Assembly: GCF_009806985.1 (NCBI RefSeq)
Contig: NZ_WUAX01000016.1
Coordinates: 556,976-620,975 of the forward strand
Direction of reading: 5' to 3'
DNA length: 64,000 nt
Source of the DNA: Halorubrum sp. JWXQ-INN 858
GTDB taxonomy: Archaea > Halobacteriota > Halobacteria > Halobacteriales > Haloferacaceae
Positions within the stretch are counted from its first letter, which is position 1. Every line of letters begins with the position of its first letter. Of this stretch, positions 26,401-34,090 are shown one piece after another. The notes beneath the pieces are model-generated. The model saw nothing but the letters and a program-made list of their open reading frames with translations. It made no database searches and had not been told where the DNA came from. The translations under genes and the position numbers were made by a program.

Positions 26401-27548
26401 TTGATGTCGGGGCCGCCCCAGCCGGAGCGCCACACTTCGCCGATGCGGGAGAGCCGATCGACCGAGAGGTCGTACTCGCCGTTCGTCCGCTCGTCGACGA
26501 CCTCCATGCGGTCGAGGAAGTACGGCGCGTCGAAGTCCTCGAAGTTCCAGCCGGTGAGGACGTCCGGGTCCGTGTCGTCGAGGTAGTCGATGAACGCGTC
26601 GAGCATCGCCCCCTCCTCGGAGAACGTCTCGACGCGGAACGCGAGCCCGCCATCGTCGGCGACGTACTCGTCAATTCCGCCGTCGTCCGCCCCGCTCTCA
26701 ACGATCCCCTCGTAGTTCGGGAGGTCCGTCGGCGGCGGGACGTCCCCGTCCGGCGCGTCGTACAGCCAGATCACGTACTCGTCGTCGTAGGAGTCGTGGC
26801 TGGTGAGACAGATGATCGGCTCCTCACCGTCCTCGGGAAACCCGCGGCGGTCGTCGACCTCGATGTCGAAGGTGTTCACCCGCATCTCGGCGTCGACGTC
26901 GGCCGGTTCGAGGTGTCCCTCGTGGACCTGCAGGCTTCCCGATCCGTCGTCGAGGCGGCGCTCCTCGACGCGGATCCCGCCCTTGAGGCCGTTGTCGATC
27001 AGGAAGCGGTTCGGGAAGAGGATGTCCGCCTCGAACGTCGTCTCGAAGTCGTCGCGGATCGCCCCGACGTCGCGGGGCGTTCGGGTGACGATCCGCGTCA
27101 GCGGCTCGCCGCGGATCTCCTCGTAAGGCTCGCCGTCGGGTGTCTCCTCGCGCGTGCCAATGACGACGTCGTACTCCTCGACGGGGTCGCGATCGAGGTC
27201 CGCGGTCGGGACGTAAAAGTACGGCTCGACGCCGAGCACGCGCACGTGTTCGTGAACGTCGTCGCCGTCCGCGACGGGGCGACGACCGAACACGTGGATG
27301 ACGGGGTATTCGTCGCTCCCGTACCCCTCGACCGCGTAATCGATCTGCGTGATCATCAGCTCGACGGTCCCGGTCGACGCCGGGAACCGCGCCTCGTCGA
27401 CGTCGACGACGTCGCTGACGTGGCCGCGCCCGCCGCCGGCGACGACGACCGCCTCCTCGGCGGCGAGGTCGTCCCGATCGCCGGTCGTCCGGTCGGCGTC
27501 GTCCGCGACGTCGGGCGAAGAGAAGTCCGACAGTCCCGACTGGTTCAT
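23493..27548 (-). CDS. polB: Family B replicative DNA polymerase with intein
   Basis: The 1351-residue precursor contains a 410-residue intein (617-1026); the spliced polymerase is 941 residues. Exonuclease motifs are DIE at 227-229, NFEDFD near 335 and YSIRD near 440. Polymerase motif A is DLKSLYP near 527; motif B is interrupted by the intein (KVIMN before, SLYG after); motif C YGDTD is at about 1072. It is the main archaeal B-family polymerase for replication and repair. The ATG at 27548 follows an AT-rich element by about 25 bases. It is transcribed alone, divergent from a 57-residue protein gene. Confidence 0.95.
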   Translation of the reverse strand: MNQSGLSDFSSPDVADDADRTTGDRDDLAAEEAVVVAGGGRGHVSDVVDVDEARFPASTGTVELMITQIDYAVEGYGSDEYPVIHVFGRRPVADGDDVHEHVRVLGVEPYFYVPTADLDRDPVEEYDVVIGTREETPDGEPYEEIRGEPLTRIVTRTPRDVGAIRDDFETTFEADILFPNRFLIDNGLKGGIRVEERRLDDGSGSLQVHEGHLEPADVDAEMRVNTFDIEVDDRRGFPEDGEEPIICLTSHDSYDDEYVIWLYDAPDGDVPPPTDLPNYEGIVESGADDGGIDEYVADDGGLAFRVETFSEEGAMLDAFIDYLDDTDPDVLTGWNFEDFDAPYFLDRMEVVDERTNGEYDLSVDRLSRIGEVWRSGWGGPDIKGRVVFDLLYAYKRTMFTELESYRLDAVGERELGVGKERYAGDIGDLWEQDPERLLEYSIRDVELCVEIDRKQDVIDFWDEVRTFVGCKLEDAPTPGDTVDMYVLHKAFGKFALPTKGQQESEDFEGGAVFDPITGVKEMVTVQDLKSLYPMCMVTINAGPETKVNPDAYDGETYVAPNGTHFRKEPDGIMREMVDELLSEREDKKARRNDHAPGTEPYEQYDRQQGAVKVIMNCFTPDTEVLTPEGVRSITDLDVDDAVYSLDPDTEEMAVKTVEETHTYPDYRGELVDIETSKIDFRVTPNHRMLVRKNETNGISEDGYGFVEAADLDRATNYELPHDWTGPDGERVDEVDLTELVDGEYEVWVRPSVHGHTFTAELGWTPRRVPKADLGQTGYVFTASEFEDHREYIESVCETSVIHRESGRKWIPRTFDGDDFLELLAWYVTEGNVYTSEAKTFGENRRGSATTVKIAQDAVADGGGSDHATIGELLDRMEMDYYVDERSYQFTSKLLGGLLRDRCGDGSFEKRIPDLVFEATRAQKRAFLETLIDGDGDRRTGSWRYTTSSEELRDDVLRLCAHLGITASYSHDSGSWRIYVTEDAKNTLRMHRSATRSEAEDGVYCVTVEDNHTLLAGRNGKFQFVGQSLYGVTGWDRFRLYDKEGAAAVTATGREVIDFTETATNELDYQVAYGDTDSVMISLSDMSKEEAIETSFEIEDHINERYDDFAREELNAEFHRFQIEFEKLYRRFFQAGKKKRYAGHIVWKEGNDVDDIDITGFEYKRSDIAGITKEVQQHVIETIVTGDDIDDDLADVKTYLSDVIDRFLAGEMDVEEVGIPGGIGKRLDAYETPTAQVRGAQYANLLFGTNFGNGSKPKRLYLKKVHPDFWRRMESEEGLDPQRDLLYGEFKRDPDVICFEYADQVPPEFEVDWEKMLEKTLKGPIERVIEALGMSWEEVKTGQEQTGLGSFM
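24471..25700 (-). other. LAGLIDADG intein in PolB motif B
   Basis: A 410-residue in-frame intein starts with Cys617 (CFTPDTEVLTPEG) and ends FVGQ before the extein serine of SLYG. Splicing block B is VTPNHRMLV. The two homing-endonuclease motifs LLAWYVTEG and FLETLIDGDGD look intact, so the intein may still be mobile. The last residue is Gln instead of the usual Asn, and the penultimate residue is Gly instead of His. Both exceptions are known in some active inteins. The insertion site, between the Asn and Ser of K-x3-N-S-x-Y-G, is used by other archaeal polymerase inteins. Confidence 0.95.
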
Positions 27549-27649
27549 GCGCCTCCTTTGGCGTACCCGGCTAAAAAACTCGGCTTTCGGGGGCGGCGAG
27601 GGTTCCCGCCACGGAAAGGCATTTATTATGGTACTCCCTACCACACTTC

Positions 27650-27823
27650 GTGACCTCGAACCCACACGCGGACGACGGGACGCATCGCTCGAGCGACCGT
27701 GAGGCGGACGACGCCGGGGTGGAGTGCTACGAGGACGGCGGGAACGTGGTGCTTTTCGACGCCACGAACCCGCTCGCGTGGGTCGAGGCGAGCCGAACGG
27801 TCCGGCTCACCGACGCGGCGTGA
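27650..27823 (+). CDS. Small acidic haloarchaeal protein, 57 residues
   Basis: A GTG-started frame of 57 codons reads through a hydrophilic N-terminus into GVECYEDGGNVVLFDATNP and LAWVEAS, a pattern I recognise as a widespread small haloarchaeal family of unknown function. An AT-rich element (TTTATTAT, 27622-27629) lies about 25 bases before the GTG, so it is probably leaderless. It is divergent from polB. One cysteine is present; no metal or catalytic motif is visible. Confidence 0.75.
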   Translation: MTSNPHADDGTHRSSDREADDAGVECYEDGGNVVLFDATNPLAWVEASRTVRLTDAA

Positions 27824-27965
27824 GACGGTCAGATCCCCGTCGCTCCCCGGGATCGGGGACGTGGGGACCGCTCGGTGAACGGCAAGGGACGGCGAGCACG
27901 CTCGGACACCGCTCCTGACGGTCGGACACGACCCCTTTTTGAGTGACGATACCGTACGAACCGGC

Positions 27966-28457
27966 GTGAACCCGTTCGACGAGGACGACGAGGGCGAGAT
28001 CTCCATCGGCGAGCGCTCCGACGTCGAGCGGGACATGACTCCGGACATCCCGAAAGCGCCGTCGGTGAAGACGTTCGACGACACCGGGAACTTCGACGCC
28101 GCCGGCGACGTCCACCGGGACACCCTTCGGGCGTTCGTCGCCTGCGTCATCTACGCGAACGCCGCCCTGTTGCTCGTCAGCCTCGGCCCGATGGTGTGGT
28201 TCTTCGAAGGGTGGACGCAGATCGGTGCGGCCCTCCTCGCCGGGGGAGTACTCGCCGGGATCCGAGCCTACCAGACGTATCGTGCGTGGGATCGGTCCCG
28301 TGCCGAGCGGGACGACGACGCCGGAGGCGAACCCAGAGACGACCACGACGACGCCGGAGACGACCACGACGACGCCGGAGACGACCACGACGACGCCGGA
28401 GGCGAACCCAAGGACGACCTCGATGACCCCGCACGGGAGCCCGCCCCGGAAGCGTAA
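27966..28457 (+). CDS. Haloarchaeal membrane protein with acidic repeat tail
   Basis: This 163-residue protein begins VNPFDEDDEGEISIGERSDV, then an acidic region ending in PDIPKAPSVKTFDD. Two closely spaced hydrophobic segments (about residues 65-105, AFVACVIYANAALLLVSLGP and onward) suggest a membrane hairpin. The C-terminal tail has three copies of DDHDDAG. I chose the GTG at 27966, which a TTTTT element precedes by about 29 bases; a TTG at 27939 is the alternative. It belongs to a conserved haloarchaeal family without known function. Confidence 0.75.
   Translation: MNPFDEDDEGEISIGERSDVERDMTPDIPKAPSVKTFDDTGNFDAAGDVHRDTLRAFVACVIYANAALLLVSLGPMVWFFEGWTQIGAALLAGGVLAGIRAYQTYRAWDRSRAERDDDAGGEPRDDHDDAGDDHDDAGDDHDDAGGEPKDDLDDPAREPAPEA
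28338..28400 (+). repeat. 21-bp coding repeat (DDHDDAG x3)
   Basis: Three identical 21-base units in frame encode the heptapeptide DDHDDAG inside the acidic tail of the membrane protein. The copies show no synonymous differences, which suggests recent expansion. Confidence 0.85.
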
Positions 28458-28483
28458 TCCGTCAGCCCGGCGTCGGTCACGGT

Positions 28484-28924
28484 ATGCAGACGGTTCGTGA
28501 CGCCGACGGCACCGCCCTCCTCCTCGTGAAACGGTCCGGCGAGTCGAGCCGGGTCCGCGACCCGGCGACCGGCGAGGAGCGATACGTCGACAACGCGACT
28601 CTCACCGTCGTCGACGACGAGTCGCCGCTTTCGACCGCCGCGTCGGGCGTTCCCGCCCCCGTTCGCCGAGTGATGGGGGCGGTCCACGACGACCGCACCC
28701 TCGGGCTCCTCGTCGAGCTCGTCGATCACGGCCCGCTCTCGGTCCTCGAAGCGATGGACGCGTACGACATGTGCGAGTCCGACCTCCACGGTCGGCTCGC
28801 CGAGTTCCGTGCGGCCGGGCTGATCGACGAAGCCGACGTCGCCGGCCGCCGAGGGTACGAGGCGACCGCGATCGCCTCGGCGGCCGTTCGACTGCTCCGT
28901 GGAGAGACGGACGGACCGACGTAG
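28484..28924 (+). CDS. Winged-helix haloarchaeal protein
   Basis: This 146-residue protein has an N-terminal beta-rich domain (residues 1-45, MQTVRDADGTALLLVKRSG to YVDNATLTVVDD). A winged-helix domain follows from about 65, with TLGLLVELVDHGPLSVLEAMDAYDMCESDLHGRLAEFRAAGLIDE reading as helix-turn-helix and wing. It probably binds DNA, but no target is suggested by the context. It follows the membrane protein by 26 bases on the same strand and may be co-transcribed. Confidence 0.72.
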   Translation: MQTVRDADGTALLLVKRSGESSRVRDPATGEERYVDNATLTVVDDESPLSTAASGVPAPVRRVMGAVHDDRTLGLLVELVDHGPLSVLEAMDAYDMCESDLHGRLAEFRAAGLIDEADVAGRRGYEATAIASAAVRLLRGETDGPT

Positions 28925-28958
28925 CCCACACCAACCCGCACGACCCGTGACGACCCGA

Positions 28959-31652
28959 TCAGTCGTCCGCGAGGGAGGCGGCGTCGATCCCGATCGCGTC
29001 CTCGCGGGTGACCGTCGACCGGTTGGACCGCGGGTCCTTTTCGACGGTGACCAGCTCGTCGGCGGCCCCGACCAGCTCGTCGTCGTGGCTCACGATGACG
29101 ATCTGTCGGACGCCGAACCCCCGCATCTCCTCGACGAGGGTCACGAGCCGGGAGACGTGTCCGGAGTCGAGGAACACCGTCGGCTCGTCGAGGATCAACG
29201 GTGGGGTCGGCGCGGCCCCCTCGATCCCCTCCGCGAGGAGTCGGTAGATCGCACAGCGAAGCGAGAGGTTGAACAGGGCCCGTTCCCCGCCCGAGAGCTG
29301 TTCGGGGTCGAGCGACTCGCCGTCCTTCTGGTACACGGTGAGCACGTACTCCCCGTCGAGTTCGATGTGTGAGTACGCGTCGTTGCCGTACACCAGGTCG
29401 AACGTCTCGTTCAGCGTCCGCTCCAGCTCGGCGACGTTGCGTCGCCGCAGCTCCGCGCGGAGGTCGCCGTACATCGCCTCCAGCGCCGTCGTCTCCTCGT
29501 GGAGGCCCGCGAGCGCGTCGACGTTCCCGGCCAACGCGTCGTGCTCCTCACGAAGGGCTTCGAGCTCCTCGATCTCGGCAGTGACGCCGCCGATCGCGTT
29601 CTGAAGCTCCGTACGCCGCTCGTCCAACCGATCGAGCTCGCCGACGACCTGTTCCAGGTAGTCCTCGGCCGTCCGTTTCTTCTCACGAGCGGTTTCGACC
29701 GCCGACTCGTCGACCGCCTCGGCGAGCTCGTCGCGGCGGTCCCGCTTGTCCGCGAGCCGGTCGCGTCGCTCGTCGTTGACCGCCGTCACGTTCTCGCGCC
29801 GCTCGCGGAGGCGCTCGATACGGTCCTCCAGCTCCGCGATCGTCTCCAGTCGCGACGCGACCGCGTCGACCCGCTCGCGGCTCGCCGCGACCTCCTCGAG
29901 CGTGTCCTCCAGCTCCGCGACGCGCTCGGTGGCGGCCTCCGCTTCCGCCCGCTTTTCGGCGGCGACCTCACGGAGCGTCTCCGCCTCCTCGCGGAGCGCC
30001 TCCGCCTCCGCCCGCTCGGCCGCGGCCTTCTCACGCTTCCCGTCGGCCTCCTCGCGCCGCTCGGCGACGCGCTCCTCGATCATCGCCGCCGCGTCGTCGA
30101 TTTCCGCGAGTCGCTCCTCGGCGGCGACGAGCCCGTCGAGCGCGTCGATCCGGTCGGCCAGATCCTCTCCGCGCTCACGGGCGGCATCGAGGTCGTCTGC
30201 GAGCGTCGCGGCGCGCTCGCGGTCCTCCTCGACGCGGTGAGCGTGTGGCGAGTCCTCGACGGACTGGCCGCATTCCGGACACTTGCCGGCGTCGAGCAGT
30301 TCCTCCGCCTCCGCGACGCGGCCGCGGGCGTTCTTCAGGTCCGCCTCGAGCTCCGCGACGCGTTCGCGGACCTCGCCACGTTGCGTCCGGAGCTCCTCAC
30401 GGCGGTCGGTCGCCTCGCCGCGTTCGACGTCGACATCGGCCGCCGCGAACCGTTCACGGAGCTCCGCGGCCTCCGCACGGAGGTCGTCGAGGGACTCCTC
30501 GCGCTCCTCCGCGTCCGCCGCCGCGTCGGCGGCGTCGGCGTCCAGTTCGTCGGCACGCTCCGTGGCGTCGTCGGCGCGGGCGACGAGGTCGCTCGCCTTG
30601 TCGGCGAGGTTGGTCGCCTGGTTGCGGAACCCCTCGGCCGTCACGCGGACGTCGCCCAGCGCGTCCTGGATCTCGGACTCGCGTCCCTCGAGCTCCTGCC
30701 GGCGTTCCGCGATGGCGTCCGAGGTCGCGGCGTCGATCCCCGCCGCGTCGAGCCGCTCGTCCGCCTCGGCCCGGAGCTCGTCGGCACGCTCCCGCGCCTC
30801 GCGGATCCCCGATCGCAGCTCGTCGCGCTCGGTTTCGGCCTCGCGGAGGGCCGCCTCCAGTTCCTCGATGTCGGCCTCGATCCCGCGCAGGTCCTCGCGC
30901 TTCTCCTCGTACGCCGTCAGCACCGCAGCGGCCTCCTCGCGGGTCGTCTCCGCTTTCGATCGCTGTGTCTCGTAGTTCTCGACCCGTTCGTCGAGCTCGG
31001 CGAGGTCGCTTTCCAGGCCGTTGAGCCGCTCGTGGAGGTCCCGGTCCTCTTTGGCCGCGATCTGTTCGTCGAGCTGGTCGAGCCGTCCCCGTCGGTTCTC
31101 GAGGACGTCCTCGACGCCGAGCCGGGCGTCGCCGGCCCGCTCGCGGTACTCCTCCAGCTTCCCGAGCTGGAGCAGGTCGTCGATCGTGTCCTGTCGCTCG
31201 CCCGGCGAGGCGTTGATCAGCTTGTTCACCTCTCCCTGTCTGACGTACGCGCAGTTGACGAACGCCTCGGCGTCCATGCGAAGCAGCTCCGTCACGAAGG
31301 TCCGGACCGCGGTCGCGCCGTCGCGAGTCACGTCGGCCCCCGCCGTCGCCTCCAGCGTGCACTGGTGGTCGATCCGGCCGTCGTAGTCCTTGAGCCGACG
31401 CTCGATGTGGTACGAGACCCCGTCGTGGGTGAACCAGAGATCGACTTCGGTCTCCGCCTCGCCGTTGGTGATCACGCCGTCGAGGGTGCCGTCGAGCGCC
31501 TTCGAGCCGTACAGCGCGAAGAAGCACGCCTCCAGCAGGGAGGACTTGCCGCTGCCGTTGAGCCCGTGGATGACGGTGACCCCCTCGGTCAGCGTCAGGT
31601 CAGCGTCGCCGTACGGCTTGAAGTTCGAGAGCCGGACCCGGTCGAACCTCAC
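28959..31652 (-). CDS. rad50: DNA repair ATPase Rad50
   Basis: This 897-residue SMC-like protein works with Mre11 in double-strand break repair and end processing. Walker A GLNGSGKSS is at residues 30-38, followed by the Q-loop region (FVNCAYVRQGEVNKL). Long coiled coils run from about 180 to 750 around the zinc hook CPEC near residue 456. The C-terminal lobe has the signature LSGGERALFNLSLR and Walker B LILDEPTVFLDSGH. Its ATG overlaps the mre11 stop by four bases, so the two are translationally coupled. Confidence 0.95.
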   Translation of the reverse strand: MRFDRVRLSNFKPYGDADLTLTEGVTVIHGLNGSGKSSLLEACFFALYGSKALDGTLDGVITNGEAETEVDLWFTHDGVSYHIERRLKDYDGRIDHQCTLEATAGADVTRDGATAVRTFVTELLRMDAEAFVNCAYVRQGEVNKLINASPGERQDTIDDLLQLGKLEEYRERAGDARLGVEDVLENRRGRLDQLDEQIAAKEDRDLHERLNGLESDLAELDERVENYETQRSKAETTREEAAAVLTAYEEKREDLRGIEADIEELEAALREAETERDELRSGIREARERADELRAEADERLDAAGIDAATSDAIAERRQELEGRESEIQDALGDVRVTAEGFRNQATNLADKASDLVARADDATERADELDADAADAAADAEEREESLDDLRAEAAELRERFAAADVDVERGEATDRREELRTQRGEVRERVAELEADLKNARGRVAEAEELLDAGKCPECGQSVEDSPHAHRVEEDRERAATLADDLDAARERGEDLADRIDALDGLVAAEERLAEIDDAAAMIEERVAERREEADGKREKAAAERAEAEALREEAETLREVAAEKRAEAEAATERVAELEDTLEEVAASRERVDAVASRLETIAELEDRIERLRERRENVTAVNDERRDRLADKRDRRDELAEAVDESAVETAREKKRTAEDYLEQVVGELDRLDERRTELQNAIGGVTAEIEELEALREEHDALAGNVDALAGLHEETTALEAMYGDLRAELRRRNVAELERTLNETFDLVYGNDAYSHIELDGEYVLTVYQKDGESLDPEQLSGGERALFNLSLRCAIYRLLAEGIEGAAPTPPLILDEPTVFLDSGHVSRLVTLVEEMRGFGVRQIVIVSHDDELVGAADELVTVEKDPRSNRSTVTREDAIGIDAASLADD

Positions 31653-32956
31653 AGGTAGTCCTCCATGGAGACCTGCCCGTCGGTCGGATCCGGTTCGTTC
31701 ACGGGCCCGTGCGCGTCCGGGTCGCCGTCGGGGGTCTCGTCATCGACTCCGTCGCCGTCGGGGGTCTCGGCATCGGCCCCGTCGCCGTCGCTCCCGTCGA
31801 CGGGTTCGCCGTTCGCTTCCCCGTCGTCGGCCGCCCCAACGAACGCGTCGAGGTCGTCGAGCCGCTCCTCGATCCGGGTCTTGACCTCCTCGCGGACGTT
31901 GCTGTCGGCGACCGTCTCCGCGCGAACCGCCTCGTCGACCTCGATGGCCGCCTCCGAGAGCCCCATCCCCGCGATCCGTTCGCGGACGGCGTCCTCCGGG
32001 TCGGCGAAGCTCACGTCGATCTCCGCGTCGGTCTCGACCGTGCGCCGGTCCGTGACGCGGGCGATGAGAGCCCCTCGCTCCGTCGTGAACTCCTCGATCG
32101 CCGCCGGCGTGACGGGGTCGCCGTCGCCCGTGACCTCGACGAGCACCACCGCGTCGGTCAGGTCGTGTTCTCGGACGCGTTCGCGCACGCGCCCCTCGCC
32201 TTCGCCCTCGCGGAGGTCGACGCTGACGAAGACGAACGGGCGGGTGTCGAGCGCCCGTCGGCGGATCCCGACCGGGTCGTCGCCGTCCGAGGCGTCGCCG
32301 AACGTCACGATGTTGTAGCCGCGGCCCTCGCGCTCGCTCGCACTCGCGCGCTCCGTGGATCCCGGATACGTGACCCACGTCCCGGCGACCTCCGCGCGGT
32401 CCGGCGTGTGGTTGTCGCCCAACAGCATGGCGTCGAAGTCGACGGTGCTCTCGGCGAGCACGGTCTCGGTGTCCCAGTCGGCGTACGCGAACGGCTCGAA
32501 CAGGCCGTGTGCGACCAGCGCGGCGTGGTCGGCGTCGTGCGGCTCGAACGCGTACTCGAGGTCGTCGCGCCGCGAGACCGGCACGTGGTCGAGCCCGTAG
32601 ATCGCGACGTCGCCGACGACGACGGGCTCCGCGCCGAGCCGCGTCGCGAGCCCGAGCCGCTCGAACAGGTCGAGCCACTGGCCGCCGCGCGTCGATTCGT
32701 GGTTGCCGACGACCGCGAGGAACGGGATCCCGGCGTCGTCGAGCCGGCGGAGCGTCGCGATCGTTCCGAGGAGATCGGGGAGGTCGGGGCGACGGTCGTG
32801 GAAGAGGTCCCCCGCGTGGACGACCGCGTCGACGTCGTCGTCGAGCGCGTCGTCGACGACGGCGTCGAACGCGTCGAGGAAGTCCTGTCGTCGGACCGGC
32901 GAGTGGTACTGTCGGTACCCGATGTGGGTGTCGCCGGTGTGGATCACCCGTGTCAT
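31649..32956 (-). CDS. mre11: DNA double-strand break nuclease Mre11
   Basis: This 435-residue nuclease is the partner of Rad50. Metallophosphoesterase motifs are DTHIG (9-13), HAGDLFHDRRP (48-58), VGNHE (83-87), an AHGLFEP segment and LLGDNHTPD; the last has Asp where many homologues have His in GHxH. The C-terminal region is very acidic with repeats such as DGDGVDDETPDGD before a final short conserved segment ending MEDYL. It overlaps both the upstream small gene and rad50 by four bases, so the three form one tight operon. Confidence 0.94.
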   Translation of the reverse strand: MTRVIHTGDTHIGYRQYHSPVRRQDFLDAFDAVVDDALDDDVDAVVHAGDLFHDRRPDLPDLLGTIATLRRLDDAGIPFLAVVGNHESTRGGQWLDLFERLGLATRLGAEPVVVGDVAIYGLDHVPVSRRDDLEYAFEPHDADHAALVAHGLFEPFAYADWDTETVLAESTVDFDAMLLGDNHTPDRAEVAGTWVTYPGSTERASASEREGRGYNIVTFGDASDGDDPVGIRRRALDTRPFVFVSVDLREGEGEGRVRERVREHDLTDAVVLVEVTGDGDPVTPAAIEEFTTERGALIARVTDRRTVETDAEIDVSFADPEDAVRERIAGMGLSEAAIEVDEAVRAETVADSNVREEVKTRIEERLDDLDAFVGAADDGEANGEPVDGSDGDGADAETPDGDGVDDETPDGDPDAHGPVNEPDPTDGQVSMEDYL

Positions 32957-33297
32957 TCTGTCGACCCTTGGCCGGTGTCGGGTTTAGGGGTTCCGGCGGC
33001 GTGGCGGGGCCGGTCCGTTCCGGACTCCTCGCGGGCGGCGACCGCGCGGAACCGACGGTACGTCGCCAGCGCGTCCCGGCCGCGCTCGGCGGCCCCCTCG
33101 CGTCCGTCGCGTTCGGCCGCGTCGACCGCGTCGGCGAGCCGCTCGAGGCCGACGGCGTCGACGAACCCCGCCGCTCGACGGACGTCCCCGCGGGCGGCAT
33201 CTGCCTCGTCGATGACGGCGACGTACGGGCGGGTAGCGGTGTCGGTGCGCGTTGCCAGCGCGGCGAGCGCGCGCTTGACGGTGACGGTCGAGACCAC
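32953..33297 (-). CDS. Conserved haloarchaeal protein upstream of mre11
   Basis: This 114-residue, Ala/Arg-rich helical protein opens the mre11-rad50 operon and overlaps mre11 by ATGA. The N-terminal part reads VKRALAALATRTDTATRPYVAVIDEADAARGDV, followed by helices rich in Ala, Arg and Glu and a disordered tail. I recognise no known domain. A TTTATC element (about 33319-33326) lies 27 bases before the ATG, so this is the promoter of the whole operon. The coupling suggests a role in the repair complex, which is an inference from position only. Confidence 0.75.
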   Translation of the reverse strand: MVSTVTVKRALAALATRTDTATRPYVAVIDEADAARGDVRRAAGFVDAVGLERLADAVDAAERDGREGAAERGRDALATYRRFRAVAAREESGTDRPRHAAGTPKPDTGQGSTE

Positions 33298-33365
33298 GCG
33301 GTGTCTGGCGCGGTATGACTGATAAAGGAGGCGGTGGGACGGAAGGGAAGCTGGGCAAAAGGGAC

Positions 33366-33534
33366 AGTCGTGTGGAAGGGACAGTGGGTGAGAGGGACAG
33401 TCGTGTGGAAGGGACAGTGGGTGAGAGGGACAGTCGTGTGGAAGGGACAGTGGGTGAGAGGGACAGTGGGTGAGAGGGACGGTAGGGCGGAGGAGGACAG
33501 TAGGGTGGAGGGGGACAGTAGTGTGGAAGGGCGG
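33366..33534. repeat. 33-bp tandem repeat (3 units) plus decayed copies
   Basis: Three identical 33-base units (33366, 33399, 33432) contain AGTCGTGTGG and AGGGACAGTGGGTGAG. They are followed by shorter 16-18 base derivatives up to about 33534. Both strands stay open through the array, giving repetitive frames (GTVVWKGQWVR on one strand, VPLTHCPFHTT on the other) that I take as artefacts. It fills the 347-base gap between the mre11 operon promoter and the small winged-helix gene; the remainder of the gap shows nothing. Confidence 0.88.
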
Positions 33535-33644
33535 TGGGGCGGCGTGGTGGACGGACGATTCGACCGCACGGGATCGGGCGCGAGTGCGCGATCGATCGAC
33601 CGCGTGCGGGGGCGAGAGAGCGCCGGGACGAGAGCGCGCCGGAT

Positions 33645-33908
33645 CTAGACCGACAGCGAGTACAGTCGTTTCCGGGCGTCGGCGAACGAGAACCGGGAAT
33701 CGACCACGTCCTCCTCCTCGAGCCGGGAGAGGGCGTAGCGGACGGTTCGGGGAGGTAACAGGGTCTCCTCGGCGAGCTCGCTCTGCGTCAGGGTGTCGTT
33801 GTAGTCGAGGACCTTCGCGACCAGCTTCGCGCTGGGCGGAAGGTCACGGACGGGCTCCCAGCGGTCCGTGACGTCCTCGTCGGCCGCGACTGCCTCAGTC
33901 GTGCTCAT
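33645..33908 (-). CDS. Small MarR-like winged-helix regulator
   Basis: This 87-residue protein is essentially one winged-helix domain: LPPSAKLVAKVLDYNDTLTQSELAEETLLPPRTVRYALSRLEEEDVVDSRF, then a wing ending in KRLYSLSV. It resembles haloarchaeal MarR/ArsR-type regulators. I chose the ATG at 33908 because an AT-rich TATA region (33934-33947) lies 27 bases upstream; an ATG 21 bases earlier has no such element. It is divergent from the PAN gene across about 180 bases and might control it, though there is no direct evidence. Confidence 0.8.
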   Translation of the reverse strand: MSTTEAVAADEDVTDRWEPVRDLPPSAKLVAKVLDYNDTLTQSELAEETLLPPRTVRYALSRLEEEDVVDSRFSFADARKRLYSLSV

Positions 33909-33933
33909 GCGTGATTCACGATGAGTCATGCTG

Positions 33934-33947
33934 CTAAATAATATTTA
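33934..33947 (-). promoter_or_regulatory. AT-rich promoter of the small winged-helix gene
   Basis: CTAAATAATATTTA is the most AT-rich stretch in the window and is nearly palindromic. It lies about 27-38 bases before the leftward ATG at 33908. Confidence 0.6.
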
Positions 33948-34090
33948 CTATCTATTCTGATTACTGCTAAGCATTCAAGGGCAGAGGCGACGAGAAACGA
34001 CACCACATCGACTTCGGGACCGGAACGACGTCTCGTCGGGGAGTACCCCGACCCGAAGCCTCTTATCCGCGACCCGCCTAAAAGCCCCCA

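Noticed and set aside
23493..27548. PolB length suggests an insertion or broken gene.
   Set aside because: The extra 410 residues are an in-frame intein with the expected boundaries, and motif B is restored on splicing.
24951..27653. A 900-codon rightward open frame opposite polB.
   Set aside because: It is antisense to a well-recognised polymerase. The composition is that of an antisense shadow.
33334..33648. Small rightward frame with the repeated peptide GTVVWKGQWVR.
   Set aside because: It lies wholly in the 33-bp repeat. Both strands stay open because the period is a multiple of three.
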